From: Flavobacterium caseinilyticum
GTDB lineage: Bacteria > Bacteroidota > Bacteroidia > Flavobacteriales > Flavobacteriaceae
Assembly: GCF_004349085.1 (NCBI RefSeq)
Contig: NZ_SMFM01000003.1
Location: 186,001-250,000 of the forward strand
Length of the DNA stretch: 64,000 nucleotides
Direction: 5' to 3'
The notes under the pieces are model-generated. The model was given only the letters and a program-made list of their open reading frames with translations, did no database searches and was not told where the DNA came from. The position numbers and the translations under genes were made by a program. Shown piece by piece: positions 25,649 through 34,576 of the stretch; position 1 is the stretch's first letter; every line of letters begins with the position of its first letter.

Positions 25649-25966
25649 TTAATTTTCCGGAGCCAACTCCAGTTCTAATCCTTCGAGGCTTTCGGTGATT
25701 GGGATTTGACAGCCCAAACGGCTGTTTGATTTTACGTAAAATGCTTCTGAAAGCATTGCTTCTTCGTCATCGCCCATTTCAGGTAATGCAACATCGTTAA
25801 GCACATAACACTGACAGGAAGCACACATAGCCATTCCGCCACAAGTTCCTTCTACAGGAAGTTCGTAGGCTTTGCATAATTCCATGATATTCATGGCCAT
25901 ATCTGTGGGAGCCTGCAATTCATGAACTATTCCTTCTCTATCTTTAATTTTTATTAATACATCCAT
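25649..25966 (-). CDS. [2Fe-2S] ferredoxin, adrenodoxin type
   Basis: The 105-residue product binds a [2Fe-2S] cluster through Cys42, Cys48, Cys51 and Cys86 (C-X5-C-X2-C plus a distal Cys in RLGCQIPI). The C-X5-C spacing is that of adrenodoxin/Isc-type Fdx rather than plant-type ferredoxin. The acidic C-terminus fits electron transfer. It is adjacent to nfu- and mrp-type genes on the same strand, so a role in Fe-S assembly or in supplying electrons for it is plausible. A repeat element separates it from the Nfu gene. Confidence 0.92.
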   Translation of the reverse strand: MDVLIKIKDREGIVHELQAPTDMAMNIMELCKAYELPVEGTCGGMAMCASCQCYVLNDVALPEMGDDEEAMLSEAFYVKSNSRLGCQIPITESLEGLELELAPEN

Positions 25967-26013
25967 AAATCAGTAATGAGTTATACATTATATGTTGTGG
26001 GTTTGCAAATTTG

Positions 26014-26125
26014 CGTGAGTGATAGCAGCTGGCTACCGAAGTAGCGCGGATAGCACGACCGTTTTAAGAAAAAAGGCTAATACTCGTTATGTTGAGGAGC
26101 CTTTTTTCTTAAAAGGGGCACGCCC
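26014..26125. repeat. REP-like element with a 17-bp inverted repeat
   Basis: A perfect 17-bp inverted repeat (26062-26078 and 26098-26114, 19-base loop) is flanked by a GCTAC/GTAGC hairpin (26032-26045) on one side and a GGGGCACGCCC block on the other. The outer blocks are GC-rich against AT-rich surroundings. The structure looks like a dispersed palindromic element lodged between the Nfu and ferredoxin genes. It may also end transcription of the Nfu gene. Confidence 0.65.
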
Positions 26126-26132
26126 TAATCAT

Positions 26133-26372
26133 TTACAGGATATTTACAACAGTTTCTATTTGTGGTGCAAACTTTTTGATGGTCGTTTCCACTCCGGCTC
26201 TAAGTGTCATTTGGTTGACACTACAACTGGTGCATGCTCCCTCTAGACGTACTTTTACGTGTTTGTCATCCTCGATGGAAATCAATGTGATGTCACCTCC
26301 GTCAGAATTCAAAAAAGGTCTGATTTCTTCAAGTGCTTTTTGAACTTCTACGAATAATTCTTCTGTTGTCAT
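26133..26372 (-). CDS. NifU-like (Nfu) Fe-S scaffold/carrier protein
   Basis: The 79-residue product is a stand-alone NifU C-terminal domain. The hallmark RPFLNSDGGDITLISIE is at residues 18-34 and the cluster-binding CTSC at Cys47-Cys50. Such proteins carry [4Fe-4S] clusters from the assembly machinery to target enzymes. It lies 68 bp after the Mrp-type ATPase gene, another cluster carrier, so the two probably work together. Confidence 0.94.
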   Translation of the reverse strand: MTTEELFVEVQKALEEIRPFLNSDGGDITLISIEDDKHVKVRLEGACTSCSVNQMTLRAGVETTIKKFAPQIETVVNIL

Positions 26373-26440
26373 TTTCTTTATTTAAATATTGAAAGATTAG
26401 AAAATTGAAAGATTAAAAATCATTTCAAACATTCTAATTT

Positions 26441-27568
26441 CTATTTTTTTACTGCTGAACAACCGGCCATCGTTGTAATTTTAACAGCCTCTGTTGCAGG
26501 TAAATTTTCGTTTCTGCTTACTACTTCCTGCACTACTTTTCTGGTAATTTCCTCAAAAACTGTTTGAGTAACAGAACCGGTTTGCATTGCTGCCGGACGA
26601 CCGTAATCTCCTGCTTCACGGATTGATTGTACGATTGGCACTTCACCTAGAAATGGAACTTCTAAATCTTCTGCAAGATTTCTGGCTCCTTCTTTTCCAA
26701 AGATATAGTATTTATTTTCAGGTAACTCTTCCGGTGTGAAGTATGCCATGTTTTCAATAATTCCCAATACAGGAACATTTATAGCTTCAGACATGAACAT
26801 CGAAACTCCTTTTTTGGCATCGGCCAAAGCTACTGCTTGTGGCGTGCTTACAATCACAACACCCGTAATTGGTAATGATTGTACGATAGAAAGGTGAATG
26901 TCCCCTGTTCCCGGAGGCAAATCGACTAACATGAAATCCAATTCACCCCAATCAGCATCAAAAATCATCTGGTTCAAAGCTTTAGAAGCCATTGGTCCTC
27001 TCCAGATTACCGCTTGACTTGGTGCCGTAAAAAACCCTATTGAAAGAATTTTTACTTCGTAGCTTTCCACGGGTTTCATTTTTGATTTCCCATCTATTGT
27101 TACAGAGATTGGTTTTTCATTTTCTACGTCAAACATAATTGGCATAGACGGTCCGTAAATATCGGCATCAAGAATCCCAACTGAAAAACCCATTTTGGCC
27201 AATGATACCGCTAAATTTGCAGTCACAGTAGATTTCCCTACTCCTCCTTTACCAGAGGCAACTCCGATAATATTTTTGATTCCTGGTATCGATTTTCCTT
27301 TGATTTCTGGCTTATCCGGAACCTCAACTTTACTGTTTATTTTGATTTTAGCATCTGCAGAGACTAATTCAAGAATTGTTTTTTTGATATCGTCCTCAGC
27401 ACGTTTCTTAATGTGCATTGCTGGCGTATGCAAAACTAAATCTATTACAACTTCATCACCAAAAGTTATCACATTAGCTATTGCGCCACTCTCCACCATA
27501 TTTTTTCCTTCTCCTGCTATAGTAATCGTTTCTAAAGCTTTAAGAATTTCTTTTCTGTCTAATTTCAT
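26441..27568 (-). CDS. Mrp/ApbC-family Fe-S carrier ATPase
   Basis: The product (375 residues from the ATG at 27568, 384 from the ATG at 27595) has an N-terminal DUF59/MIP18-like domain (about 1-85), then a P-loop ATPase with the deviant Walker A GKGGVGKST and SIMIBI-class motifs DADIYGPSMP and LVDLPPGTGDIH. Family members transfer Fe-S clusters to apo-proteins. MKLDRKEILKALETI is the usual family start, so 27568 is preferred. The CxxC often seen near the C-terminus is absent; only one Cys (MAGCSAVKK) remains at the end. Confidence 0.92.
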   Translation of the reverse strand: MKLDRKEILKALETITIAGEGKNMVESGAIANVITFGDEVVIDLVLHTPAMHIKKRAEDDIKKTILELVSADAKIKINSKVEVPDKPEIKGKSIPGIKNIIGVASGKGGVGKSTVTANLAVSLAKMGFSVGILDADIYGPSMPIMFDVENEKPISVTIDGKSKMKPVESYEVKILSIGFFTAPSQAVIWRGPMASKALNQMIFDADWGELDFMLVDLPPGTGDIHLSIVQSLPITGVVIVSTPQAVALADAKKGVSMFMSEAINVPVLGIIENMAYFTPEELPENKYYIFGKEGARNLAEDLEVPFLGEVPIVQSIREAGDYGRPAAMQTGSVTQTVFEEITRKVVQEVVSRNENLPATEAVKITTMAGCSAVKK

Positions 27569-27595
27569 TTTTAGTTTACTGTTTTCTATTGGCAT

Positions 27596-28038
27596 TTTAG
27601 CGCCAGAATATTATCTTTATTTAAACTGATTTCAGATTACAAAGATACTGTGAAAAGTTCTTATTATAAAGGATTTGTATCGCATTTATTGATGTTCGAA
27701 TTAGTAATTGTGATTTATAATTGTAGAATTTCAATTGCGATATTGTTTTTAAATATAATAAGGCTAGATTCCAAATTAGCGTTTTTTACAGCACTAAGCT
27801 TTCAGCAGATTACGAGCCAAAAAATCCTTTTCATTAAAAAAATGATTGACGAAGTGGCGGATATTGCGGAACCAATTAACATAGCTATAAAATTTTTGAA
27901 GAATGTTTTCCAAATAATTCTTTTACTGCTGAACTTAATTCTGCTGTAATTTACCGTTTGCACAGCATCAGCATATCACATAATAAAAAAAGAGCACTTT
28001 AAAAAAGTGCTCTTCAATTTAAACTAAAAAACGAATCT
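27596..28038. other. Intergenic region without a supported gene
   Basis: This region holds the upstream DNA of the Mrp-type gene and, at its far end, the terminator of the YceI gene. A 99-codon plus-strand open frame (27650-27949) is very rich in Ile, Leu and Phe, as expected from AT-rich noncoding DNA, and no family is recognised. Confidence 0.5.
27985..28014 (-). terminator. Terminator of the YceI-porin-YceI unit
   Basis: A perfect 11-bp stem (AAGAGCACTTT / AAAGTGCTCTT) with a 3-base loop is followed on the minus strand by a T-run, 25 bp after the YceI stop. Confidence 0.85.
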
Positions 28039-28599
28039 TTAATATTGTAAAAACAAATTAAAATCAATCGCAACATTATCATTAAGTGTTACAATGCCCA
28101 ATAACTTTTTGGGTGATTGTAAATAAAAATCCTTGATGTTCATTTTTAAGATTCCTTTTACATTGCGCTTTTTTGAATCAAAAGTAACAGGAACTGTGTA
28201 TTGTTTTTTAACTCCGGCAATTTCAACACAAATTTTAGCAGTAATCTCATTTTTATTAGTCACTAATTCTTCTAAATCAATTTCGATATGTGAATAATCG
28301 TCTGCTTTTAAGATTTTTTTAAAATCCTTGGTAATCATTTTGTGTCGGCAATCAAAGCCTTTGCTTTGTATGGAAATTTTCGCACCATCAAAAAGTATTT
28401 TTGTATTACTTCGTGTTACTGTAACTGAAATTTCATCTTCAATACAATCTGAATCATACTTACATTCAAAGGAATTGACATTTGATTTACCTTTAATGGT
28501 TACTTCACTTTTTGATGTAATCTTAACTCTGGTTTTAATGGGATTAATACTAAAACTTAAAAGGATAAAAACTAATATACTAATGCTAACTACTTTCAT
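28039..28599 (-). CDS. YceI-like secreted protein
   Basis: The 186-residue product starts with a signal-like hydrophobic segment (1-19) and continues as a YceI-like beta-barrel with alternating short strands. ITSKSEVTIKGKSNVNSFEC takes the place of the family's start region, where SNVHDW is typical (compare the paralogue 30054-30641). YceI proteins bind isoprenoid or amphiphilic ligands in a lipocalin-like pocket in the periplasm. It is the last gene of a three-gene unit with the outer-membrane protein and the second YceI gene. Confidence 0.8.
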   Translation of the reverse strand: MKVVSISILVFILLSFSINPIKTRVKITSKSEVTIKGKSNVNSFECKYDSDCIEDEISVTVTRSNTKILFDGAKISIQSKGFDCRHKMITKDFKKILKADDYSHIEIDLEELVTNKNEITAKICVEIAGVKKQYTVPVTFDSKKRNVKGILKMNIKDFYLQSPKKLLGIVTLNDNVAIDFNLFLQY

Positions 28600-28651
28600 G
28601 GCGTTTTATAAAAAAGAAAAGCTTTCGCCTTTCTCTTTATTAATTTAATAT

Positions 28652-30025
28652 TTAAAAACTAATAACGGCTTCAAACATTATCCCGTTGAAGTTTCCTCCA
28701 AATAAATCATTTGGATTTCCATTGGTAAATTGACTGAAATCTTTATAGCTTTGATTAACGTAAGCTGCTTTCGCTAAAATGTTTTTTGTCATAAACCAAC
28801 CAAGTCCTGTTTCAAATCTGTTTACAGTTACCGCTTCAGCATCAGCATTTCTTAATTTTCCGTTTACTACATTATATTTTGCTCCTATATAAAAACTTTC
28901 ATTTTTACCGAATCTGTACAATAGATCTCCAACATATTGGTTCACTGTACGTGTATTGTCAACCCCTTTTGCATCTCCCCCTGAAGTAAATTCTAAAGTT
29001 CCAAAGAACTCTATTCCTTTAAATTTCACAAACGGGTTAATCATATATGAAGTTGCCCAGTTGCCGTACCCAGGATTGAATCTACCGGTATCTTTATTTG
29101 ACGCAGGATCAAAGTTGTCCGCTACTGCGCCTGAAACTCCTGTGTAAGCAGCATGAGACATTACACCGTAAAAACGACTTCCTGCTCTGTCAGAAGTGTA
29201 CAAATTTCCACTTGAATTCGAAGTGTGGAATAAAGACCCTGAGATTCTAACTCTCAAATCTGCATCAATTTGTTTGTCGTATCCTAATTTAGCCAAAATA
29301 GTAGGGCTAATAGTAGTGTTTTGATCAGGAGCCGCAGCAGTAGAAGTTCCCGGAATTATTTCTTTAACATTTTGATTTAATTTTGAATTAGTAACTCCTA
29401 CCATACTTACGAAACTTCCTCTGTTGTAATACACTTCAGCTCCCATTTCTGTAATGAATGCATCCATTATATTATTTCCGATAAAAGGGTTTGCAAAAGC
29501 ATTTCCATTATCTGATCTTCTGAAATGGGCATCACCGTAGTTGTTTTCCATTTGCCCAATTTTAATGGTAGCATATTTCATAATCTCCGACATGAAATCT
29601 TTTTTGATAAAGTCTAACTTATCAATTTGTAAATATCCTCCTTTTACCCATGTTTCATTGTGGTGTCGTGACGCAAGATAAAGATCTAAATTGACACGAA
29701 CTCCATCAAACAATTGAGCTCCAATAGTTAAATTCGCTGTAGGCAAATTAAAATTGTTTTCCAGATTGTTCAATCTGTAATTTGCAATTGGCGCTGCTAA
29801 ATTCTTTTGGTCATTATATGATTTTACTCCTTGAAATTGCAACGCAAAGGCAGCTCCTAAATCCACGCTGATTCCTTTAAATTCGACCGAATCTTTTTTT
29901 ACATCAAACTGATTAATTCCGTTTTGATCTCGTGTAATTTGGTTTTGTATGTGCCCAAAAGTATTTTGAGCATTAACCGCAACCATACTTAATAAAGCGG
30001 TAGCTAAAAGACAAATTCTTTTCAT
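28652..30025 (-). CDS. Outer-membrane beta-barrel (porin-like) protein
   Basis: The 457-residue product has a signal peptide ending VNAQ (residues 1-19), many alternating-hydrophobicity strands with aromatic girdles (GVRVNLDLYLASRHHNETW, ESFYIGAKYNVVNGK) and a C-terminal aromatic strand MFEAVISF, all typical of an outer-membrane barrel. The overall pattern resembles phosphate-selective-porin-like proteins of Bacteroidota. No plug or TonB box is seen. Encoded between two YceI genes with short gaps, so the three probably act together, perhaps on a hydrophobic compound. Substrate unknown. Confidence 0.75.
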   Translation of the reverse strand: MKRICLLATALLSMVAVNAQNTFGHIQNQITRDQNGINQFDVKKDSVEFKGISVDLGAAFALQFQGVKSYNDQKNLAAPIANYRLNNLENNFNLPTANLTIGAQLFDGVRVNLDLYLASRHHNETWVKGGYLQIDKLDFIKKDFMSEIMKYATIKIGQMENNYGDAHFRRSDNGNAFANPFIGNNIMDAFITEMGAEVYYNRGSFVSMVGVTNSKLNQNVKEIIPGTSTAAAPDQNTTISPTILAKLGYDKQIDADLRVRISGSLFHTSNSSGNLYTSDRAGSRFYGVMSHAAYTGVSGAVADNFDPASNKDTGRFNPGYGNWATSYMINPFVKFKGIEFFGTLEFTSGGDAKGVDNTRTVNQYVGDLLYRFGKNESFYIGAKYNVVNGKLRNADAEAVTVNRFETGLGWFMTKNILAKAAYVNQSYKDFSQFTNGNPNDLFGGNFNGIMFEAVISF

Positions 30026-30053
30026 ATTGAATATTTATTATTTTTATTATTAT

Positions 30054-30641
30054 TTAGTTGTAAGTCACTTTAAAATCTACTATCACAACTGCACCGGTTT
30101 TTATAGTACCCATCAGCGCTTTTGGAGGTTTGATATTATACTGCGTCATATCAATTTTCGTTTTTCCTGAAAAAATTGTTTTTGACCCCTGAACCTTAAC
30201 CAGAAAGATTTGATTTATTCTTTTCGTAACACCAGAAACCGTTAAATCACCTTGTGTTTCTACCGTATACTGGTTACTAGAAGTACTAGTGATTTTTGCA
30301 ACATTTACCAACTTAAACTGTATATTTTTATACGTTTTGCTATTTAAAGCTTTTAGTGTATTTGCATCCATACCTTTCCTCCCGCTTACTAACTGCTCAA
30401 CCTCGACTGTAAAATCTAAACTTTTAATACCTTTTAGAACACCGCCTACAATCGTAGAATGGGATTTCCCGTTCATCGCTTTAGCTTCAATTTCCCAATC
30501 ATGAACATTTGAAGTTCCTAACACTGTTAGTTTACTTTCCGAAAGCACAACTTTAGAATCTTGAGCCTTTAAAGTGGAGATTGAACAAAATAATAAAAGG
30601 AAGGCTAAAAAAATATTTTGATTTATTTTTAACTTTTTCAT
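30054..30641 (-). CDS. YceI-family periplasmic protein
   Basis: The 195-residue product has a signal peptide (1-26, ending LKAQ) and the YceI fold. The family motif LGTSNVHDWEIEA is seen at about residues 42-54, followed by paired strands and the late TQYNIKPPKALMGTIK. The ligand is probably a lipid-like or quinone-type molecule by family. It is the first gene of the three-gene unit, 28 bp before the barrel gene. Confidence 0.9.
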   Translation of the reverse strand: MKKLKINQNIFLAFLLLFCSISTLKAQDSKVVLSESKLTVLGTSNVHDWEIEAKAMNGKSHSTIVGGVLKGIKSLDFTVEVEQLVSGRKGMDANTLKALNSKTYKNIQFKLVNVAKITSTSSNQYTVETQGDLTVSGVTKRINQIFLVKVQGSKTIFSGKTKIDMTQYNIKPPKALMGTIKTGAVVIVDFKVTYN

Positions 30642-30859
30642 TTGGTAATTGTTTTAAATTATACTGCAAATCTCCGACAATAAAAGAGTGCCCGGCATGA
30701 TATATATCAGGTATATAAATAAAAGATAGAAAGTTTTAGCAGGAAAAAGGCGGCTATTACGTTGTAGTTCTTGAGGGAAAGAATAAAATCAATTTTATAT
30801 TTTCAATGGGAGTTGTTTTATTAAACAGAAATATAAACATCCCAATGCAAAAATCATTA

Positions 30860-31183
30860 CTAAATGCTTTTAGGCGTCCAGAAGTGCTTTTCGAAATCCA
30901 TAATCTGATTATCAACCACAATAATTCCTTCGTTTTCCAATAATTGCTGCATCAAATTGGTTCCTTCAAAGTGCATTTTTCCTGTGAGCAATCCTTTTCT
31001 GTTCACCACACGATGTGCCGGAACATCTTGTAGATTATGAGAAGCATTCATTGCCCAACCAACCATTCTGGCAGAACGAGCGGTTCCCAAAGCCTTTGCA
31101 ATAGCACCATAAGAAGTGACCTTCCCGAAAGGAATTTGTCTTACGATGGCGTACACACGTTCAAAAAAATTGTCATTTGACAT
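30860..31183 (-). CDS. Alkyltransferase-like (ATL) protein without the acceptor cysteine
   Basis: The 107-residue product is the C-terminal DNA-binding fold of O6-alkylguanine-DNA methyltransferase: VRQIPFGKVTSYGAIAKALG (helix-turn-helix) and VPAHRVVNRKGLLTG. The reaction motif PCHRV reads PAHRV here, so the alkyl-accepting Cys is Ala and the protein cannot repair by self-alkylation. ATL proteins instead bind O6-alkylguanine and flag it for nucleotide excision repair. Length (about 100) fits ATL rather than Ogt. It lies 46 bp after the LysE gene on the same strand. Confidence 0.92.
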   Translation of the reverse strand: MSNDNFFERVYAIVRQIPFGKVTSYGAIAKALGTARSARMVGWAMNASHNLQDVPAHRVVNRKGLLTGKMHFEGTNLMQQLLENEGIIVVDNQIMDFEKHFWTPKSI

Positions 31184-31229
31184 GTTTGTAAACTTGATAA
31201 AAAAGGTTTCTATATTTTATTTTAAAAAA

Positions 31230-31865
31230 CTACTTCAAATAATAGCGAATAATATTGATCAAAGTAATCAGCGAAATCACTCCTGTAATTGTTCCTATGA
31301 TCTTATTCATATTGCGCATGAAATAATCAGTCTTGTCTTGAATTTTTTGAAAGAAAGTGACATAACAATAAAAAACAAAGAAAGAACCTAATACGACACC
31401 AGTTACAAAAACGGAAACATTGGTCATATCAAACAAAAAGAGATTGTAGGAAGCCAAAGTAATGCTTACAAAAACATAGTAGGGAATTGGGAAAAAATTA
31501 AGTCCGGAGAGCAACATTCCAAGAAAAAACCGGGTAGATGTACTCCTTTTCTTGATTTTCCCTTTTTTAACTTTTGGCTTTTTGGCAATCAGCAAAAAAT
31601 AAATAGACAACGATGTGAAAATCCCAAAACCCACTTCACGCAGTAAAACAATCACATCAGGTCGGCCTTCAATGAATTGTGCAAACAATATCGCTAAATA
31701 AGCTTGAAAAAAAATAACAATGACCGCGCCTAATACGAACCAAAAAGCGCTCCTTTTCCCTTCCTTCAGATTCACTTTTGCCGCTGTCATATTGATTAGC
31801 CCAGGAGGCGTAATTCCTACAAAGGCAGTAACAAAACCCAAAAATAAGGAAGTGATTAAGTTCAT
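31230..31865 (-). CDS. LysE-family membrane exporter
   Basis: The product (211 residues) has about six TM segments and the LysE/RhtB pattern FLGFVTAFVGITPPGLINMTAAK at the start, where the family has GPG..N. A TTG seven codons upstream (31886) could extend it, but the ATG at 31865 gives the usual family start and is chosen. LysE-type proteins export amino acids or related small molecules; specificity is unknown. It lies between trmB and the ATL gene, all on the minus strand. Confidence 0.85.
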   Translation of the reverse strand: MNLITSLFLGFVTAFVGITPPGLINMTAAKVNLKEGKRSAFWFVLGAVIVIFFQAYLAILFAQFIEGRPDVIVLLREVGFGIFTSLSIYFLLIAKKPKVKKGKIKKRSTSTRFFLGMLLSGLNFFPIPYYVFVSITLASYNLFLFDMTNVSVFVTGVVLGSFFVFYCYVTFFQKIQDKTDYFMRNMNKIIGTITGVISLITLINIIRYYLK

Positions 31866-31917
31866 AAGTGAAGTACCAGAGATCAAAAAGGGGAAACTAT
31901 TCCAAATCTAAATGCAA

Positions 31918-32595
31918 CTATTCTTTAATTTTAAACCGAATATACGTAATTGCTTTATTAACTTCCAAATATTGTTTTTCATAAAACGTCTGAAAAGCAG
32001 TCACTTCCTCCGGACTTCCTTCATTGACATACACATTGTGATTGGCATACAAAACTTCGTGACCTTCTCCGTGAAGCAACCCAAGGGTATAACCATGCAT
32101 GAATTCACTGTCTGTTTTTAGATTTACAACACCGTCTTTTTTGAGTACTTTTTTATACAATTGCAAAAACTCCGAATTGGTCATTCTGTGTTTCGTGCGC
32201 TTGTATTTTATTTGCGGATCTGGAAAAGTAATCCAAATTTCATCCACTTCATTTTCGGAAAAAATATGATTGATTAATTCAATTTGAGTCCGAATGAAAG
32301 CTACATTTCGCAGTCCCGTTTCAACAGCTGTTTTGGCACCACGCCAGAAACGTGCTCCTTTAATATCGATTCCAATAAAATTTTTATTAGGATATCTCTC
32401 CGCAAGGCCCACTGAATATTCTCCTTTTCCACAACCCAATTCCAGTACCAATGGGTTTTCATTTTGGAAAAAATCCGAATTCCATTTCCCTTTTAGCGGA
32501 AACAAATCGCCTACTACTTCTTCTCTTGTTGGTTGAAAAACGTTTTCGAATGTCTCGTTTTCCTTGAATCTCTTAAGTTTATTTTTACTTCCCAC
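31918..32595 (-). CDS. trmB: tRNA (guanine-N7-)-methyltransferase
   Basis: The 225-residue product methylates N7 of G46 in tRNA variable loops. SAM-binding LELGCGKGEYSVGLAERYP, the family motif NFIGIDIKGARFWRGAKTA and the catalytic WITFPDPQIKYKRTKHRMT are all present. Full length. It is probably co-transcribed with the LysE and ATL genes downstream, and diverges from the L,D-transpeptidase gene. Confidence 0.95.
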   Translation of the reverse strand: MGSKNKLKRFKENETFENVFQPTREEVVGDLFPLKGKWNSDFFQNENPLVLELGCGKGEYSVGLAERYPNKNFIGIDIKGARFWRGAKTAVETGLRNVAFIRTQIELINHIFSENEVDEIWITFPDPQIKYKRTKHRMTNSEFLQLYKKVLKKDGVVNLKTDSEFMHGYTLGLLHGEGHEVLYANHNVYVNEGSPEEVTAFQTFYEKQYLEVNKAITYIRFKIKE

Positions 32596-32764
32596 GCTTT
32601 TACAAATATTTTGGCAAAATTAAGGAATTATATCAGACCGAATAGCGTAGCGATGAAAAATAAAAATTCGCTATATCTAATCCCATTTATACAACGGCAA
32701 CTTCACTGTTAATTCACTTTCGGCCAACAAATTATTTCTGTACCTTTATATAAATACTGTTGTC

Positions 32765-34369
32765 ATGAGAAATAATGCTTTATCTCTTGCAGTTTTACTA
32801 TTCGGATTGGCAATAACCACGGTTTATCCCAATAGAAATAATAATCTGACGGATTGTAAAATTTCTTGTGCTGATGCGTTTTTTCAGCACAAAGCAGAAA
32901 AATCGCTTGTCAAAATTGACAGTACCGTTATTGTTCGATTTTTTAAAAAATATTCCAATTTAAAAAAATACAAATCGGATGTTAATGCTTTGTACAAAAA
33001 AAGAAAGTACAATTCGATCTGGTATGACAGTGAAGGCCTTATTGAGTTTGCAAATTTATTATACTCCAAAGTAAATCAACTTGCGCAAGAAGGCGTAAAG
33101 TCGCAGTTAGCATATCAAGACAAAATTGACCTTATATTCAGCGAGAATTCCTCAGAAAAACTAACTGCTACTGAAAGCGAATTATTATTGTCGGCAATGT
33201 ATATCTTCTATGCCAAAAAAGTGTACCAAGGTATCGATATCGAACAAATAAGAGAAGTAGGCTGGTTTTTACCCGCAAAAAATCTCTCGTATCTCAGTCT
33301 TTTAAATTCATTGTTAGGTGATCCTCAATTATTGGATAAAAATGAGAAACAGCTCTTTGGACAATATTATAAATTGCGCGAAATTTTAAAGAAATACAGA
33401 AAAATAGAAGAAAACGGGGAATGGAATCTGATAAGTCTTGATTCTAGCGTATGGGAATATAAACCCACAGATAATGCAAAAGCTATAGGCCAAATCAGGC
33501 AAAGACTGCTGGTAACCGGAGATTTAAAACATGATTCTAAAAGTAACGACTATGATCAAGAGTTGATGGAAGGAATCTTGAATTTCAAAAAAAGAAACGG
33601 TTATAAAGCTGATTACAGCATTACAAAAAGCCACATTCAGCGCATGAATATTCCTATTGAAAATTACATTAAAACCATTATGGTCAACATGGAACGTTGC
33701 CGCTGGATTGCCCCTGAACTCACAAAAGCTGAGGAATATATCATTATTAACATTCCTTCTTTCAAATTAATCTTCAAAAGAAACGGCAAAACCGAATTTG
33801 AATCAAATGTGTTTGTAGGCGGAACAATGAATGAAACAGTAATTTTCAGCAGTAACATGAGTCATATTGTCTTTAGCCCGTATTGGAATATCCCCAAAAG
33901 TATCGTCGATAGCGAAATTAAGACTGCGCTAGATCGAGATAAAAATTATTTAGAAGCTAATAATATGGAGTGGAATAAAGGAAAACTGAGACAAAAACCC
34001 GGACTTAATAACCCGCTGGGACTCGTTAAGTTTATCTTTCCCAACTCAAATGATATTTACCTGCACGATACTCCGGCTAAAAGCTTGTTTGAATCCGAGT
34101 ACCGCGCATACAGTCATGGATGCATCAATGTGAACAACGCCAAAGAGCTGGCTTATCTAATTTTAAAAAATGATCCTGACTGGCCTGTGGAACGGATTAA
34201 CCAAGCAATGAAAGGCGAAAAAGAAATCACGTGCATTCTTAAAAAGAGAATTCCTGTTCATATTGGTTATTTCACGACTTGGGTAAATGATTCCGGAGAC
34301 ATCAGCTTTTTTAACGATATCTACCAGAGGGATGACCGCTTAGCTGAATTACTTTTTTCCGCTGATTAA
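32765..34369 (+). CDS. L,D-transpeptidase, YcbB type (first of two)
   Basis: The 534-residue product has an N-terminal signal-like segment, a helical scaffold domain (about 50-220), a peptidoglycan-binding-like segment (about 230-295) and a YkuD catalytic domain (about 325-500). The active-site motif YSHGCINV places His451 and Cys453. Such enzymes form 3-3 (mDap-mDap) cross-links or attach proteins to peptidoglycan and are usually insensitive to most penicillins. A paralogue lies at 40232-41815. A near-consensus TACCTTTA lies about 10 bp before the start. Confidence 0.92.
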   Translation: MRNNALSLAVLLFGLAITTVYPNRNNNLTDCKISCADAFFQHKAEKSLVKIDSTVIVRFFKKYSNLKKYKSDVNALYKKRKYNSIWYDSEGLIEFANLLYSKVNQLAQEGVKSQLAYQDKIDLIFSENSSEKLTATESELLLSAMYIFYAKKVYQGIDIEQIREVGWFLPAKNLSYLSLLNSLLGDPQLLDKNEKQLFGQYYKLREILKKYRKIEENGEWNLISLDSSVWEYKPTDNAKAIGQIRQRLLVTGDLKHDSKSNDYDQELMEGILNFKKRNGYKADYSITKSHIQRMNIPIENYIKTIMVNMERCRWIAPELTKAEEYIIINIPSFKLIFKRNGKTEFESNVFVGGTMNETVIFSSNMSHIVFSPYWNIPKSIVDSEIKTALDRDKNYLEANNMEWNKGKLRQKPGLNNPLGLVKFIFPNSNDIYLHDTPAKSLFESEYRAYSHGCINVNNAKELAYLILKNDPDWPVERINQAMKGEKEITCILKKRIPVHIGYFTTWVNDSGDISFFNDIYQRDDRLAELLFSAD

Positions 34370-34547
34370 AAATATTATTTTTATATCAACAACAGCAGCT
34401 AATCGAGTGACTGCTGACGATGCAATTTTTGATAAATAAGATTCTAAAAAACGAGCAATTTTAAAAGTTTACTGTATTCGAAGTGAAAATTATTACAATT
34501 TAAAATCCTAATAATCAATTTATTATATTCATATCGCTTTTTTTATC

Positions 34548-34555
34548 TACATTTG
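34548..34555 (+). promoter_or_regulatory. Predicted M13 peptidase promoter (-7 TACATTTG)
   Basis: TACATTTG matches TAnnTTTG, 21 bp upstream of the start codon. Confidence 0.5.
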
Positions 34556-34576
34556 ATATTCTAAAAAATAAAAATT

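Noticed and set aside
26019..26246. 75-codon plus-strand frame overlapping the Nfu gene
   Set aside because: It is read mostly through the REP-like element and the antisense strand of the Nfu gene.
27650..27949. 99-codon plus-strand open frame upstream of the Mrp-type gene
   Set aside because: Composition is dominated by Ile, Leu and Phe from AT-rich DNA, no family or ribosome site is recognised, and it overlaps the likely promoter of the divergent gene.
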